The position numbers were made by a program, and so were the translations under genes. This document shows, one piece after another, positions 24,219 to 38,300 of a stretch of 64,000 nucleotides of DNA. Each line of letters starts with the position of its first letter. The first letter of the stretch is position 1. The notes below the pieces were generated by a model. It saw only the letters and a program-made list of their open reading frames with translations. It was not told where the DNA came from and did no database searches. Origin of the DNA: Stratiolaelaps scimitus. Taxonomy: Eukaryota > Arthropoda > Arachnida > Mesostigmata > Laelapidae. The stretch is from positions 2,046,001 to 2,110,000 of the forward strand of contig JABWDB010000047.1 in assembly GCA_019614645.1 (NCBI GenBank), given 5' to 3'.

Positions 24219-27200
24219 GATAGCCAAATATTCGTGGAATATTCTTGAAATGTGATATATTTGAGTGGCTGAGAGCGAAATGTGCGCTTTATGGCTACCT
24301 GTTCTATATTTATTGCAAGCGACATATATACAGTATATAATGGATTCGCTTTGCCACAATCCCATTAGGCAGCGATCAGAACATTATGGATTCGATCTTC
24401 CAAGAAGAGGCTTCGGATGAGGCGCATGAGTAAACGTTGAAGGCAATTCATTTCCGTTTGGAAAGCATTTTCCACTCAAAATTCCCAATGAATCATCCGA
24501 GTCAGGCGAGTCGATACGGTATTGTGTGAATTTGTCAATCGACCTATTATTGTTGCTGTTATAATTTCTAGTATTGAGATCTACGATTCTAGTCTCCTAC
24601 AATCTGTCTTTAACATGCGGTACCGATTCTCTTTTAAGAGACAGCTCACCGAGGATCACTTTAACCTCATTAGTACGTTAGTTCTGTTCGTCTCTTCTCG
24701 GTCGACTGCATTTCAAGCGTTCTACCTTTATACACGAGTGATTTCGACAGTCTGTGCATCATTCCCGTGGCACCTTTACCAAATCGATTCTCTTTGTATC
24801 TGGGCGGATCTGCGATCTTCTTTGCAAAGTGGTCTATTGTAGACGACGTGTACGTGACTGTCCAAATTGACTTCATTCAGCGAAATAGCCAAAGGGGCTG
24901 TTCCGTGTGTTTTCCCGATATCTCTGAGCTACGAACTTTCGAGTTGTTTGGGAAGCTCACAGGTTCGGTACTGGGAGTACAGAATACTATTTTACATTTT
25001 CTACTAATATAATCGTATCTGGGTCACCGATTGGATTATGAGGGTTATTAAGCTTGGGTTATTAAGGTACTCGGTTCAGATATAATCTTGAAGTGACCAG
25101 TATATTTGTGGGTTTACTTACAATGAATTAAACATAACTGACATAACGAGGGTGCTGAAGTCGAATTGTATTAGAATACAACTGCAGAGTCCGTGTATAT
25201 GGACAAAGTCGCATGCGATTGTATACAAGCGATCAACGAGAATGTTCAAATGCTTGCCCTGCCATTTGCCACATCCTTCGGGCAGACTCGCTGCTCGATT
25301 TAAACACAATGTTCATACCGCTTTGTATGGATAGCTTATTCGTGGCAGGCCTGAACTAGGTATCATGAGTTCTTGTAGAACGCTATACCAAGCTACCATT
25401 CTAAAGCTCCTGATACCTTCACAAATCACCTTATCCTGCATCAGAATCAAACATGTTGGAATTCTTCTTACATAGCAAAAAATAAACCTTACTCGACTAT
25501 AAGCCCGTCACGAGCTCGAACGGATCGAAAAACGAACTGTAGGAATCGATATTCGCTTTATGCAACCATGATATAATACATTTCAGAATACGCCCTAAAG
25601 TAACTTCAGGATAAGGCAACGGTGCGACCGGAGAATGTGTTGGTTTTCGAGCGGGCTCAAGCCCATTGATACCGTACAATGGTCCTGCGTGACAAGGGCC
25701 GGGCCACGAACGACGCATTCCGTATGTGGTTTATTCACTGGCATACTATTCACGTTACGGCTTCTGGTTATACCTTTTCTGCGTTCTGACCTTTAAGCAT
25801 CGCAGCAAGAAGACCTTTCAAGTGTATTCACCGCCCACAACAGTGGCCGCCGAGTTGTGGGAACATGTAACAATGCTGGTCGGGTCACAAAGCGAGTGAG
25901 GCAGTTTGGCAACAACTGTTCAGCTGTTCAGCGCAGATTTTGAATATATATATATATATATGTGCTTATATCTGGTTTATTATTTACGCGATTCGAATTT
26001 AATAGCGGCTATGGGGCTACTTTCGTAGACTCAGTGACAAATACGAATAATTTTGGAACGAAAGCGCCTCTGGGTCTTCACTAGGATAAGATAGATTCGT
26101 GGTTTCTTGGAAATGTCAAACTTTTATATTTAGGGGCGTAGTCGCTATGTTTGGCAAGACTACGTAACATGTCATTCAAGCTCCAATGGCTTGAAATGAG
26201 TTAGGGTATGCCAAGGAGATTTGAATCGGCGCTGCCGTGCTAACCTTCCCTTAGGTCCCAGATGCTATTTACATACAGACGTATTTACCTAAATCAATCT
26301 ACAATAAGGCAATGCACACATTTCGTTAAAATCAAAATTAAACAAAGACAATTCATTTGTGCGAGAATTATAAAAAATAGTTCGGTTGGACATACACTGC
26401 CTTATGTATATATATGTTATTTGGTACCGCCATATTTATTCTTCTGGTACAATATCACTATGAACCTTGGGAAAGGGCGTAGTCCCTGACCTTCGCAACA
26501 TAGTATCACCCTTCTCGGCCTCAAGTACGTCCTAATCCTGTCGCCCAGTTGCTGATGGGGTTCCCATCTACACGTTCTTCCCTATGGCTCTCTTCTACGA
26601 TCGCGTTGGCTACGCGACATGCGCCGCTACTCGCGCTGGCCAACAGCGAGCGCCCGTCAACCCATCGTCATAACAGGTAGCAGTAAAAACAAGCGTTTTT
26701 CCTGCCCTCCTCTTCACGTCTTCACCAATGGAAGAGCGACTCCACTATGTCCGCCTCGTCCACCCCGTCCGTTATTCGTTACCGGCGTGATCCCTCCTAC
26801 CAACATCGTAGTCACTAGTATCTACCTACGAGTCGTGAATGCAGGAAGCGAAACGAAGAAGTAGAAAGACCCTGTACACACAGACAGGGGCCTGGCCGTA
26901 CAAGAGAGAGAGATGTTCTCATGAGCCGTATGGCCTCAATGCTATCATTACGTCCAGTGGCCGAATGCGTTTATTCATGGGGCCATAGTAGCACAATGTG
27001 TTGCAATGGAAGAAGGAAAGGAAGAGCCAGACGAATGGGCCTAGCGTAAGTCAGCTCGTCGCAGCTGCCTAGATGACGGCTCTTCGGAGCGAGGGCATCA
27101 GTATAGGGAGCAGGGATTTAGCCCGGTGCCTATCGCACATACGGAACCTTCCAAGTCCGTTTTTATGTGTTGCGGATCTTGTTCCCATGCTCAACCTATC

Positions 27201-28722
27201 GTTATCTTGGCCGATATGCATCCGAACTAGTGCTGGCCATTTCTAGGCTGGGAGACAGCAAGAGAAGGAGAGAGAAAATGCAGCCTTTGTTTACTGGGTA
27301 TTCGCGAAGTGAATGGTTGGAGAGTGGAACGACAAATGCATAAGGCCGAAGGCTATGCCTTCAGCGGATACAGGCCCGATTAGCCTGTAACCTGTCTCTA
27401 TCGAGAGCCATCCTAATTTTGTTCCACTGCGGATGGCATACAAAGCGGTCGTTAGCTGAGCGATTCCAAGTGAAGATGTGTCTCGGAGGTCGATTTTAGA
27501 TGGCGTCCCTAAACATAAACAGTTTCTGCTATCGGTTTAACATGACAGATATGTTTTTGGCTGCCTGTTTTGTATGAGAGAACTGATTTTATACATATGA
27601 ATAGCCAAGCTATAGTTTTCTATTGAAGGATGCAGAGGTGCATCGTTCGTTATCATGGTGTGTATCAGGGTAATGTAATCGTATCTGCAATGATTCAGTT
27701 TTCATATTAAAAAATGGCTTTTTATATAAGTTCTATTAAATCTACGGGGGTCACTATTGACAATTTGATTTTTGATATTCGATTTGAAGTGTAACAATAT
27801 TTTGTAAAACTGTAATTAATTTAGAAATTCTTGTACATATATATCCTTTTCAACAAGTAAAATGTGAAAAAAAATTGTTAGAGGCACAATATATAGTTGT
27901 CCAATTCTAGAAACATGCTATGGTTCATAACAACCAAGAACAAACCACTATGGTATGTGTGTTTCAATGGGTTAAAAGGTCAAACCACACATCTCTTGGT
28001 GGCGCACAGGAGTAATGAAGTTTTTTCTCGTTGAACTAGCCGCGCTCAACCAGAATCGACTTGTTTACACGAACTGCGTATACTGGACCTACCTGTTTAC
28101 GTAGCGTTACGTGTAGAATACGGATATCCAGTAAGCGTACAGCAGATGATGCATTCAACAGATAGTACACGTTGCCACCGTTCGTTCTAAACCACAAGAT
28201 GCCGCCTTTTCGAATTGTTTCTCCAAGCATACTTTGGAGAGGCCTATCTATTATACTATTTCCGTGTGGCCTTTTCCAGGTTCGCTCTGCGCAACACGAG
28301 TTCTTAGTTCTAGGAGAAAAACGTTTTTCCTTCCTTTCACAGGGGCCTCGTCGAAACGATCGCCAGATGGGTCTGGTAGTTCTTTCACCGAGTGGAGTTC
28401 GGATCTCCTTCCAGAGGGTGGATGGGAAACGCGAGCCAAAATGACGTCTAGATTTTGCTATTGTAGAAATTCTTCCTTTTGCTTCCAAGGAAATGCATGA
28501 AAGTGAACTCCAGCAGAGTCCAAGATCCCCACGATGCTAAGTATTCCGAGGTAGTACACATTAGTCCAAGTCACGTAGAAATGCTAGGATTGATGTTGGG
28601 ACCCATGTGACCTTTCATATCAAACGCTACTTATTCATACACATTGGTGGGAACGGATGTAGCAAAGTTTCGCCCGGAGAGAAGGGAATTAACAGCGTCC
28701 GCTTGTTATTATATAGCATATA
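24219..28722. other. Unassigned intergenic stretch downstream of the calponin gene
   Basis: No recognisable gene. 26.5-27.4 kb is richer in GC with purine-rich patches but gives no family match. A 150-codon minus-strand frame (28036-28488) is Arg-rich and unlike any family I know. An AT microsatellite lies at 25943-25962. Confidence 0.4.
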
Positions 28723-28728
28723 TTTATT
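28723..28728 (-). promoter_or_regulatory. Candidate polyadenylation signal for the calponin gene
   Basis: AATAAA on the minus strand, about 400 nt past the stop codon at 29126. Other sites are possible. Confidence 0.35.
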
Positions 28729-29125
28729 ACACGTACTCGGCACTTCCATTCGCACAGTGTCATTCACAATAGCACAGTTTCATATTAATACCTATGTAAT
28801 CGACTTATGTCTAGTATATGTTCATCGTACGCAGCTACTAAACCTGAACGGATTCAAAATTCATCCGGGCACCCACTATGGAATTGCTTTGTGGCTTTGT
28901 CATTTCGTACCAGCGCATATTATCGCACACGTGAGCCTGACGACTGAGTAAACATCGGACCTGTGGGCATTGCTGCCAATAACAAACCACGGGTCCCACC
29001 GTCGGGATGGTCGCGGAGAATTCTCATACAACATTCACCTTGGGACCCTTCGATCCACAGAGCGTTCACTCAGTGTAGCGTGTTACCATTGATACAAATT
29101 GCTATAGGAGCCATTCCCAGTCGAG

Positions 29126-29305
29126 TTACATATGTCGCGTTAGGCCAAAACTTTGGCCTGATTGCGTGGCTCCTCTGTTGGTTCCGTACTGCAGATTGAT
29201 GACACCCTGACCGGCTCGCAGCTGCTCTTCTGTGAACTGCCGCACCTGCTTCTCGGCTGGCTTCGGACCGAGGCAGGGTCCTGTATATTCCGGATGTTGA
29301 TAACA
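29126..29305 (-). CDS. Mp20: Mp20/calponin coding exon 4 (C-terminus)
   Basis: Encodes residues 128-186 and the stop. Acceptor ATATTTCAG|TGT. Contains CYQHPEYTGPCLGPKPA, FTEEQLRAGQG and the calponin repeat, ending FGLTRHM. Confidence 0.95.
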   Translation of the reverse strand, partial: CYQHPEYTGPCLGPKPAEKQVRQFTEEQLRAGQGVINLQYGTNRGATQSGQSFGLTRHM

Positions 29306-32300
29306 CTGAAATATAGAATAATACATACGTCTTTGAATATGCGTTAGTTCTTTATGTTGTGCTTTTACTATGCATCGAATAGACGCCGTGTATTGGCCAA
29401 TGAAAGAAATCATTTATCAAGACACAGCACCTCTGCGAAACTTTACTGAATATATGAGTCGTTTGTCTGGTAGTCCAGCCTGCTTTTCAGTCGGTGGTCT
29501 CTGCAGCATAGAAGGTAAAACGTATACCTTATTGCCCGTGTCTAGGCATTTAATTTACTCTATCTTGCCATGGAGTTCAGCGCATGATCCTTCGTGTTCC
29601 TAACACATTAAGTTTTGGGTAGGAAACGTCGCCTGTTAGCTGAAGCTCCAGTTGGTCGTGCGCCGCCGTTGTAATACATGTTCTGTAGCAAAATTCATTC
29701 AACCACAAATATCAATCCATGTGACCTTCGTCATAAACGGCGTCCTCTTTTGATAGTTAGATAAACGTTTATTAATAGTTTCCTTTGTCGAGTGCCCAAT
29801 GGACGACGTTAATTGTTGGCTGAGAGTCAGCCCGAAAACCTCTTTAATAGTTTCCTCTGCCAGAGCAGAAAGCCTGGCCAGAAGTGACGATCTGGCCACG
29901 AATCTGATTCTCTATCAGATTGTTTGAGTCACTGCTACAGAGCGCCCCATTCAGCCAGGTTTCCACGAGAAACTCGAGCTTTCAGCGAAAATATCACTTC
30001 ACTAGGGTCTATCCGCTCGTGAAGCCCCACAAACGACAACGTAAGCGCAGGTTTGCTGCTGCATTCGAATGTGAAAATGTAGTTTAGAGACTGGCGCGCC
30101 AGGCAGTATGCCGACACACGCATAGAGAGGTTAGGACATCCAAACATGACTGCGACATCTCAGTTCCGCTTTTGAGCGTACACACGAGCTTGTGTGCGGA
30201 GTCGATTGCCCAGGGTTGTTATGAACAAATGAGAGAAATTATTCATTCAACCGGTAAAATACTCGATCGTTCGTTTATGACACACTGGTGCACAGTGACC
30301 GCAGATGCCACACTGCTACCTCCGTTTCTGAACTGAACTTCCGCGATTTGCTCCGCTACTTTTTAGCTTTCACCTCACCGGTTCCCCTTACTGTCGTACT
30401 GAACAAATGGCAATTTCGGATAAAGGAATAGAAAGTCGACCCTCGTACGCATATCGGACAACCGCATCGTTGCAGGATCAACTTGGAGAATACACAACGA
30501 GCTCGAACGATGAGCTGGTAACAAATTGAAAAATCATTTACTCACTGAAAAGGAGAAACATTCGCAATGACCGTGTTGAAAATTACGATTCCTTTCAGGC
30601 CTTTGAAATCGAAGAGCTGTATTGCATCGAGTTGGAAAACGGACTCCAATTCCGAGATAGCTATGTCGAGGTCCACAGTGGTAAAAGGCGAAAGTTGGTA
30701 GTATATGCACAGCGCTGAGGTTTATGGAAGAAATCAGGCCGAACCTTAAGAAGTCTAGCCTTCTGACTGTTGCGGGGTGGATCGATAAATGGGTGGACGC
30801 GGATATCGGATCATAAGCACGAGGCCCAGGTTAAATTTTCAAGTGAGTCTCAGTGGCCTCACTCGCTAGTCGTAACGTATTCGAAATGAATTCCGCCGAG
30901 CCACCTACAATATTGCCCATCGCCGGCACTATTTCTACTAAATGGTTCCAACCCTAGAAAAAAAGCCTTACAGGTAATAAGTTCGCCAGCCAATAACAAC
31001 GCCATGCATGATACTAGCGATTTGTCACACAGGAGTCAGATTTATTCAGAGCTATTCGCAAACATTATACAGTAGGTCGACTACTTGTCAGCAAGAGGTT
31101 TGTTAGCATATGGACGAGAGACGTCTAAGTATTGCTGTTAACGGTAACTATTACTACATATTGAAAACGTGTGGGAACAGGAGGGTCCCGTGCTCTTCGT
31201 GGTTTCAATGCTAGCCAGATTGTAATGCAAGGCTACGGTCATCGGACGTCGCATCTGGCTGCTTCGCTTTCTCAAAAAGCGGAGGCGGCTGGTAAACAAC
31301 GTAACAAAGCTCGTCCTCTATTCGCGTAGCCTTTTATGCAACGGAAAGCCCAGAAGCAAGCGCGGGTCACCCAGATTGCACGGAGATAACCCTACAACCA
31401 CAGTGGGCTTTAGACGGTAGCTGCGCTAGCTTTCGTGAGGGTGTTGCGAGACAAGGACACGATTGTGTCTGGTGTTAGGTTGTTGGCAAAAAATACGAAT
31501 GCCCTCCACCCGTAGGTTATTCTTCGGCGATTCTTCGATGTCTCTTTCCGCACACGCACCAAGTAGCGTTATATACCTAGAGTGTAGAGATCAGCTGTAG
31601 AACTACCGCGATCAGCTGCGAAAGCGGTACCGTGGACGTTAAATGTTGGCTGAGAGTCAGCCCGAAAAAGTTTAGCTGTAGAACTAAGGGTGCGTTTGCA
31701 ATAATAACCGAGTAGCACAAAAGTGTGTATGTGTTATTCGTACTTAGTCGAAGGAGCAGCATAGGCATAGAAAAAGACAAAGATATTAGGATATGAACGT
31801 GATGCGGTATGAACTTAGCTTATTTTTGCTAAGTCTGCATACGATGAACTAACATCGTGGATCTAGAGAGTTAAGTTCGGGTCAGTGACTCTATATTACA
31901 GAAAGGGTTTGGTAACACGTTTGAAATTACCGCGTTCATGGATTTAGTGAGTCGTACGCCATGCGAATGTGTTATTTACAACATGAACAATTGCATCGGC
32001 TATACCTCAACCCGTGACTTAACTTTCTAATTCACTTGGTCCGCTTGTTCAAAGTATTATAACATCCGCGTAAGCAGCATCCACTTAGTGGTAACCAACC
32101 ACCCTGGCTCTAGGTATCACAGCTTCAAGCGTCTCGCTTGAATTTGTTATGTTAAAAATTCGTTAATAAGTAAGAAACTTCTTAAGTATGATATCTATAT
32201 CGGAATCCTTTCGCACGCAGGGTAATAAATAATATAGCCATTGACAAGTATTTTGAATCGTGGCTATCGGTTTGGTTTTCAGATAGAAAATATGCTTGTC

Positions 32301-35300
32301 TCAAATTCATAACCTGTATAGTTTCATGACGTGGATTCAGTTCAGCTGGAGTGGGAATAGTGTGTTTGGGCAGATTGGTGCTTCGAACTCATAAATGAAA
32401 ATGCCGCAGCCCAACAGAAGACGCCTCCATTACCTGATTGGGTTGGCTACTGCGAGAAATGTTTTGAATAGGAGAGTACTTTCGAATCTCACAATTGTAT
32501 CAATAAGTGTCCCTAATAAATAACCATGGTAGTAATAGTAATAATAATAATAATACTACTACTAACTCGAGGTATGTATGTATATTCCTTGTTTTAGTTT
32601 CGACAGGTGCCACTTAGGTAGCCTCGCCACAACAGCACTATCTCTTAAACTCTTCTCACTGCGAAAAAATTGCTGGCGATATATCGACACATTTTGCTGT
32701 AAACTTATCTGTATACTCAACATATGGGCATAGCTTAACTAAATTAACATAAAGATCCCGGTACATTAGGCCATAGAAGGTAACGTTGTGACCTGTTTCA
32801 ATTTGCACTCGAAAATTGATGAAACTCCATCCGAGTAATCGTCGTGTATACCGCTAGGATTATACACTTAAGGGAACTACCCACGTCGAGAGAAGTCCGT
32901 CAGTGACGAATTTGCCTCTGTACACGAGCTAGACGAGAATCTATCTGCACAAGCAATAATAGTACATCGCGACTTAACGCCTGAAGTAGAGCCATTCATT
33001 TCTCGTAGGCATACATATTCTTCTGTAACGCATGTGCATTACGCGTTCCCGAAACCCCTATAAAAAAAATAAAAAAAAGACACATATTCGGAGTGGGAAT
33101 TTCTAGAATCCGAGAAGCGAACATACCCTTCAAGGATACGAACTGAAAGGCTAGAATCAACAATAATCTGAATCTCTTGACAGACCATATGACAGAATGT
33201 ACTGATGATCATAAAGGCAAAGGCTTACTGGAGGAACAATGCAATGTTTACGTCCCTTTATGTGTCGCGAAAGAATACCTACATCTACCGTATGACTATG
33301 CGAAATCGTTACCTCACAATGTAAGCGAGATGACTTTGTATGACTTTTATCCCATGTGTACTTAATAATCATAATTATCACTGAGAGAATTTACTCGCTT
33401 CACTTCTAAACTGCGGTCATCACTGACTTAGTGAAATCATTCGATCAGTATCATTGAATATCACTCACTGGAGAATTATCATGTCTAGAAGTGAGCGGTA
33501 ACTTCCAAGGATTAACATTGTAGCGCTGAGTTTTCGCCTTCAGATTGGCATTGGGAAAAAATCTAGCACAATGCAAATTTTGTTTGTGATTCGATTGCAG
33601 TCAAGTTTGTCATTGCAAGCATAAAATTCAGAACATCAAAAGGAGCTCATCGAACGTCGTCGGATACCTCGTTCATACACAATGCAATTTTAGCCAATGG
33701 TACCGTGTTGAAAACTGACGAGATGATCCGACGAATACATAAGTACGTACAAACAATTCCTTGCTCACTCGCCGCTGGGATCACGAAGGGTTCGGTTCGT
33801 CGGTGCTGTCGGAGTTACTCACCGCCCTGCCAAGCGCGAGGATACACTGGGATACTTGGGGGATGTTTCGCCGCTCCCAGAGATCAACGGACTGGAACAC
33901 GTCCATCTCGTCGACGCCGAAGCGTTTGCACGCCTCCGTGAACTTGGTCAGGTTCTCCATCTTCTTGAAGTGCGTACCCGACGTATGAAACTTCGGAATA
34001 CTTCCGGGACTGATTGCATTCATCAATCTGAAACATAGCAGGCAAATGAATGGTAACCACGAATGGCCTAGTTTAGTCAAAACGTTCAGATGTTCGAACA
34101 AACGAACGATGAATCAAACAGGCGAACCCTGTCGAAAACAAATTGTACTCACTGTCGGCATGCTGCATAAAACCTCTCACAAATAAGCTACCGAATTGCA
34201 CTAATCGCACGCTCATAGTGAACCTGTCGGCACATAAATGGGATTATGCTGTTTAGTGGGGTGTGCTTGCTTAAAATTCTATTGTGAAAATTCATGTGAC
34301 TGTGTTATTCGGAGATATCTCGTGTGAGTAACTTCGGTGACATACATCTGATATTTGTTTCAAGTAACCCTTTAAGGTAGGCTGCCGCCCACGAATTTCA
34401 TTAAGAATTCTGATTAGGATTAAATATGCAGTGTACATGCTGACATCTGAGTATGAGATGGTCATATCAAAACATTACATCAATCTTCAATCCATTTTTT
34501 ATCGTAATGATAATAGAAAACCGCTTTCGAAAACTTTAAAATATTAAATACCCTTCGAAACAAATATACTCTGGTCTGGCAGTGACAAACGTTACCTTTT
34601 AATCACAAATAGCAACAACGAAGGCTTTTACATAGGTTGCACGCGCCGAAGGATTTTCAGCTGTATGAAATCTGCCACGTTCTTATGAACATTTTATGAA
34701 TTAGGCGTTTAGTATTTCGTGAACATGAACAGGATCAAATCAACTATACCAATATCATCGATGGACGTATAGTAGTTTGATGGGTTATTGATCACCGTGC
34801 TCATGGTCGTTTAAGCCAGTATTAAACAATATCAGCTAAGAAAGCGGCCGAAAATTATATTTTTCACGTGTATTCTACGGGGCTAGCCACATTAACAAGT
34901 CGAAATAGCCGAAAATACAGCTGGATGTTAACGAGAAAACTGTGGTCTGAATAGACAACTTCTCGAAAGGGAGAACTTTCCATTTGGAAAGAAGCTACGC
35001 CTATAATCTTGCGCCTGAATGTCTTTCCGGAGTTCCCGAAGTTGAAGGTTCTTGTCTCGGGCCTACATTATTTGAAAACTTTCGTTCTTGATCTGCGCTA
35101 ACTCATTCCTTGGGCTAGTTTACATACGGTTCTCAAATGACTTAGCTCTGTGTCTATTCTAACTGAGCAGGATATGAATAATTTCCAAACCGCAGTCGAT
35201 AAAATATCTGATTGGTGCCTGAAATCTATGCAGATACCATCTCCAAAGTATGTCTATTACAGTTATGGCGCCTGGTGAAGGCATTCTCTCCTAAAATGCC

Positions 35301-38300
35301 CAGTCCACCATTGGAATATGCAATATGATATTCCGATGTTTTCTAGTAAAAATTTCCATTCAAGTAGTTAAAATCCCTATTTATTTTAAGCTTATATACT
35401 GTTTCCAGTGTAATGGCCCCCACCACACAGAGGCATATTTGTGCACTAAAAGAACGAGCAATCGTAAGTTTCTCAGACAGTCGCCGCGTGGATGTAGCCT
35501 TTCCAAAGAATTTTATCCCTTACATTTATTGAGGACTCATCAAAACTGACACCGGCACGATCTTGATGCCAACTCCCTTTCGCATTCAGGAAACGTAATG
35601 GAAATAGATCGATCGCATAGGGTGGCCAGACTTGATCGGATACATTTTTATTCAGATTGCCACATGAGGTGAGAGAATCTTAATAATTTTGTAATACGTT
35701 ACTATATATAGTTTCCCTTGAATAAGGGCATTTCTGAGCTGATTGCACTAGATTGTAATTCAATGCCTCAAGTGAATCATGGCCATGTTTTCAAATTAAA
35801 ATGCGATATTTACCTTTCGTCTAATGGGCTGCTATGATGCCGATGATGACAACCAAACGCTCCAAAAAACTTCAAAGAACATGTGAACATCGATCAACCG
35901 AATATGACAGATAATTTATTGATTTGACTTCCCCAAAGGCGTGTAACTACTTATTTAGTATGTCTTCAGAGTCCACCGAGGGGGGGCGGGGGATGCCTTG
36001 AACCGAATGTGACAAGCATTTGGAGTTTGTGCCATGATAAATTGAACGGTCTCAAAGCCCAAAGAAAAACACAGTAGGCTTTGTGACAGAGAGTGAACTT
36101 AGATAGTGTTCTTAAAGATCTGCATTGACGAATATTATACTTATACCGCAGGCTACTTAGTGGCCTGCAGTATACTGCGGTATACTGCAGGCCACTTGGC
36201 GGACGTCCACATTAAGTAAGCTAAATCTACCTTGCTTCTGAAATCTACTTCTGATCGTCATATTTTATAAGGCACCATTATAAATGTTGTGATAAAACAA
36301 CTGCACATTTCAAAACAGGACATCGGTGAAATTCTGTCCAAACACTTGAGGTGAATTATGGATACCTACCAATTTGCCATATTATGTGCCCTTGCAGAAA
36401 AGGCCGCCTATGGATCTGTAACTATGATCAACAAATACACCATGCAAGAAATAGATATATGCATAACTATAGCTTTTTGTGAAATAAGGAAGTTTACAAT
36501 ATACTTAGTTGTAAGACAGAAGTGCTTCAGGGTGATGTGAATTTTATAATTTTCGTTTTTCTTCGATCAGCGGTCGAGAATTGCAGAAAGCGACAAGTCC
36601 CAATAATGGCTGGTTACAGAGTTTGCTGGTATCCCTATTGACTTACTTGCAGAGTATAATCCCGTCACGGAGGATCTCCTCGTAGGGACCCTTGGGTAGC
36701 TCGTCTCCGATTACGTCCTCGGCCCATTGAAGGATTTGGGATTCTAGCTCCGGATCGCGCTTCGATGCAATCTGTTTTGACAACGCAGAAATTTGTTCTT
36801 TCTTTACTCTCAGCGTGATGTGATTACACAAATCGTCGTATTTCTGTTTTAAGCACAGAAAGGTTCGACGGACAGTGATCGTGAATCCGTCATTCGCTTG
36901 ACGGACTGTACTGACACTCAATATATATGTCGCAATCATTAGTATCGTATTAAAGTACAAAACGAATTTTTGTACAAGAAACCATCTGTATAGGTCGTCG
37001 AGAGCTAATTGGCAATGCTAAGGCAAGCTATAAGGAACATGTTGTACTTAGCACAGCTACAGAACGGTCTTCCTGACAGGCCTTGGTCAATGTCTGCAAG
37101 TGTTCGAGGTGCGTTCTCTCCCAGGCCGATCGGCGACAAACGGGGTACCGTAAGTGTGACTGGCCTTCAATTCGGTCATGGTGGGTTTGGCTTTGAAAGT
37201 GTATTTAGCCACGGTGATGATTGCACTCAAACAAATACTTCGGAAATGTTTAACACCTTGAGATCTTATATTAATAAATATATGATCTTCTTTTCTATTA
37301 AATGTGTATACGCAGAGGACTCGAGAAAAAATCGAAAAACGATTTTACTAGCTGATTAGTTGCTGTATAACTAAATCAACTTGTGTGTTTTAAATTTTCA
37401 TGTGATGTTTAAACGCTTCGGCATTATTTAACTCGCTTTAGCTGTCTTCATCGCAAAAACATCACAACAAAGAGGTATGAAGCTGATCATATTGATGAGA
37501 TCCTTATCAAATAACGAAACAAGTGGGCTGAAAATGTACGATAAAGTTGTCAGTGGCATGTATGAGCACATGGTAAACCATATATCATATATTTTTATAA
37601 ATATAATCCCAACAGATTTTCAGTTCGTCAAAGATCGGATCCCACCTATGGGCTAAAAGCTATTTCATTTTTCCAGGTAAACTGAATAAGTATAACGACA
37701 ATAAACTATATTTGGTATATAAGCAAACTGAGGCAAACAAAAACGAGCTTTATGTGCGTTCACGTGCAGCGCGTCGAGTGCGCCGCGCGAAACCGTTGTT
37801 TACACTGATTTTAGCTGCACTTCACTTTGGGTTGAATTAAGTACGCTTCTTCTTACTCTTGTAATTATGGTGACGAACATTTGAATGAGTCTATGACTAT
37901 GCTTAATGTATTGAGCAGTACTCGATCATTATCTGACAGTATCTACAAAAAACTGTTGCCGTATAAGGTTTCCTTAAAATTGACCATACATATTATAATA
38001 ACAATGCAACAAACGGTGCATTGCATGTTTTAAATCAGCTCGCCTGTTCATTTGAAAAGTCGGCCAAGTGCAGCTTGCATTTTTCAGACTGCCATTGTGA
38101 ACATTGAGCCCTATATAATTTACGAATGGCATATAACGTAGTTGCTATATCAGGATTCGGGTAACCGAGAGAGATAGATCTTTGCTCCTGACACTTTTCG
38201 TTGTAATGCTGCCATACGGAGAAGTGGCGAAATGTGTCTGATGGGAAAAGGCCTGTGGACCAGCGACCATCGGAAATCCAATTTTAAAAAAAAGAGGGTG

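Larger units (their letters stand above)
29306..33822 (-). other. Intron 3 of the calponin gene
   Basis: 4.5 kb, GT-AG. It contains two short retroposon tails (29785 and 31606), both antisense to the gene. An open frame at 33177-33365 on the plus strand is not supported by anything else. Confidence 0.85.

Noticed and set aside
28036..28488. 150-codon minus-strand open frame
   Set aside because: Arg-rich, overlapped by open frames on both strands, no recognisable motif, no splice or promoter context. Too weak to call a gene.
28607..28951. 114-codon plus-strand open frame
   Set aside because: Antisense to the likely 3' untranslated region of the calponin gene; composition of translated AT-rich DNA.
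33177..33365. 62-codon plus-strand frame in calponin intron 3
   Set aside because: Protein-like composition but overlapped by an antisense frame and no other evidence.
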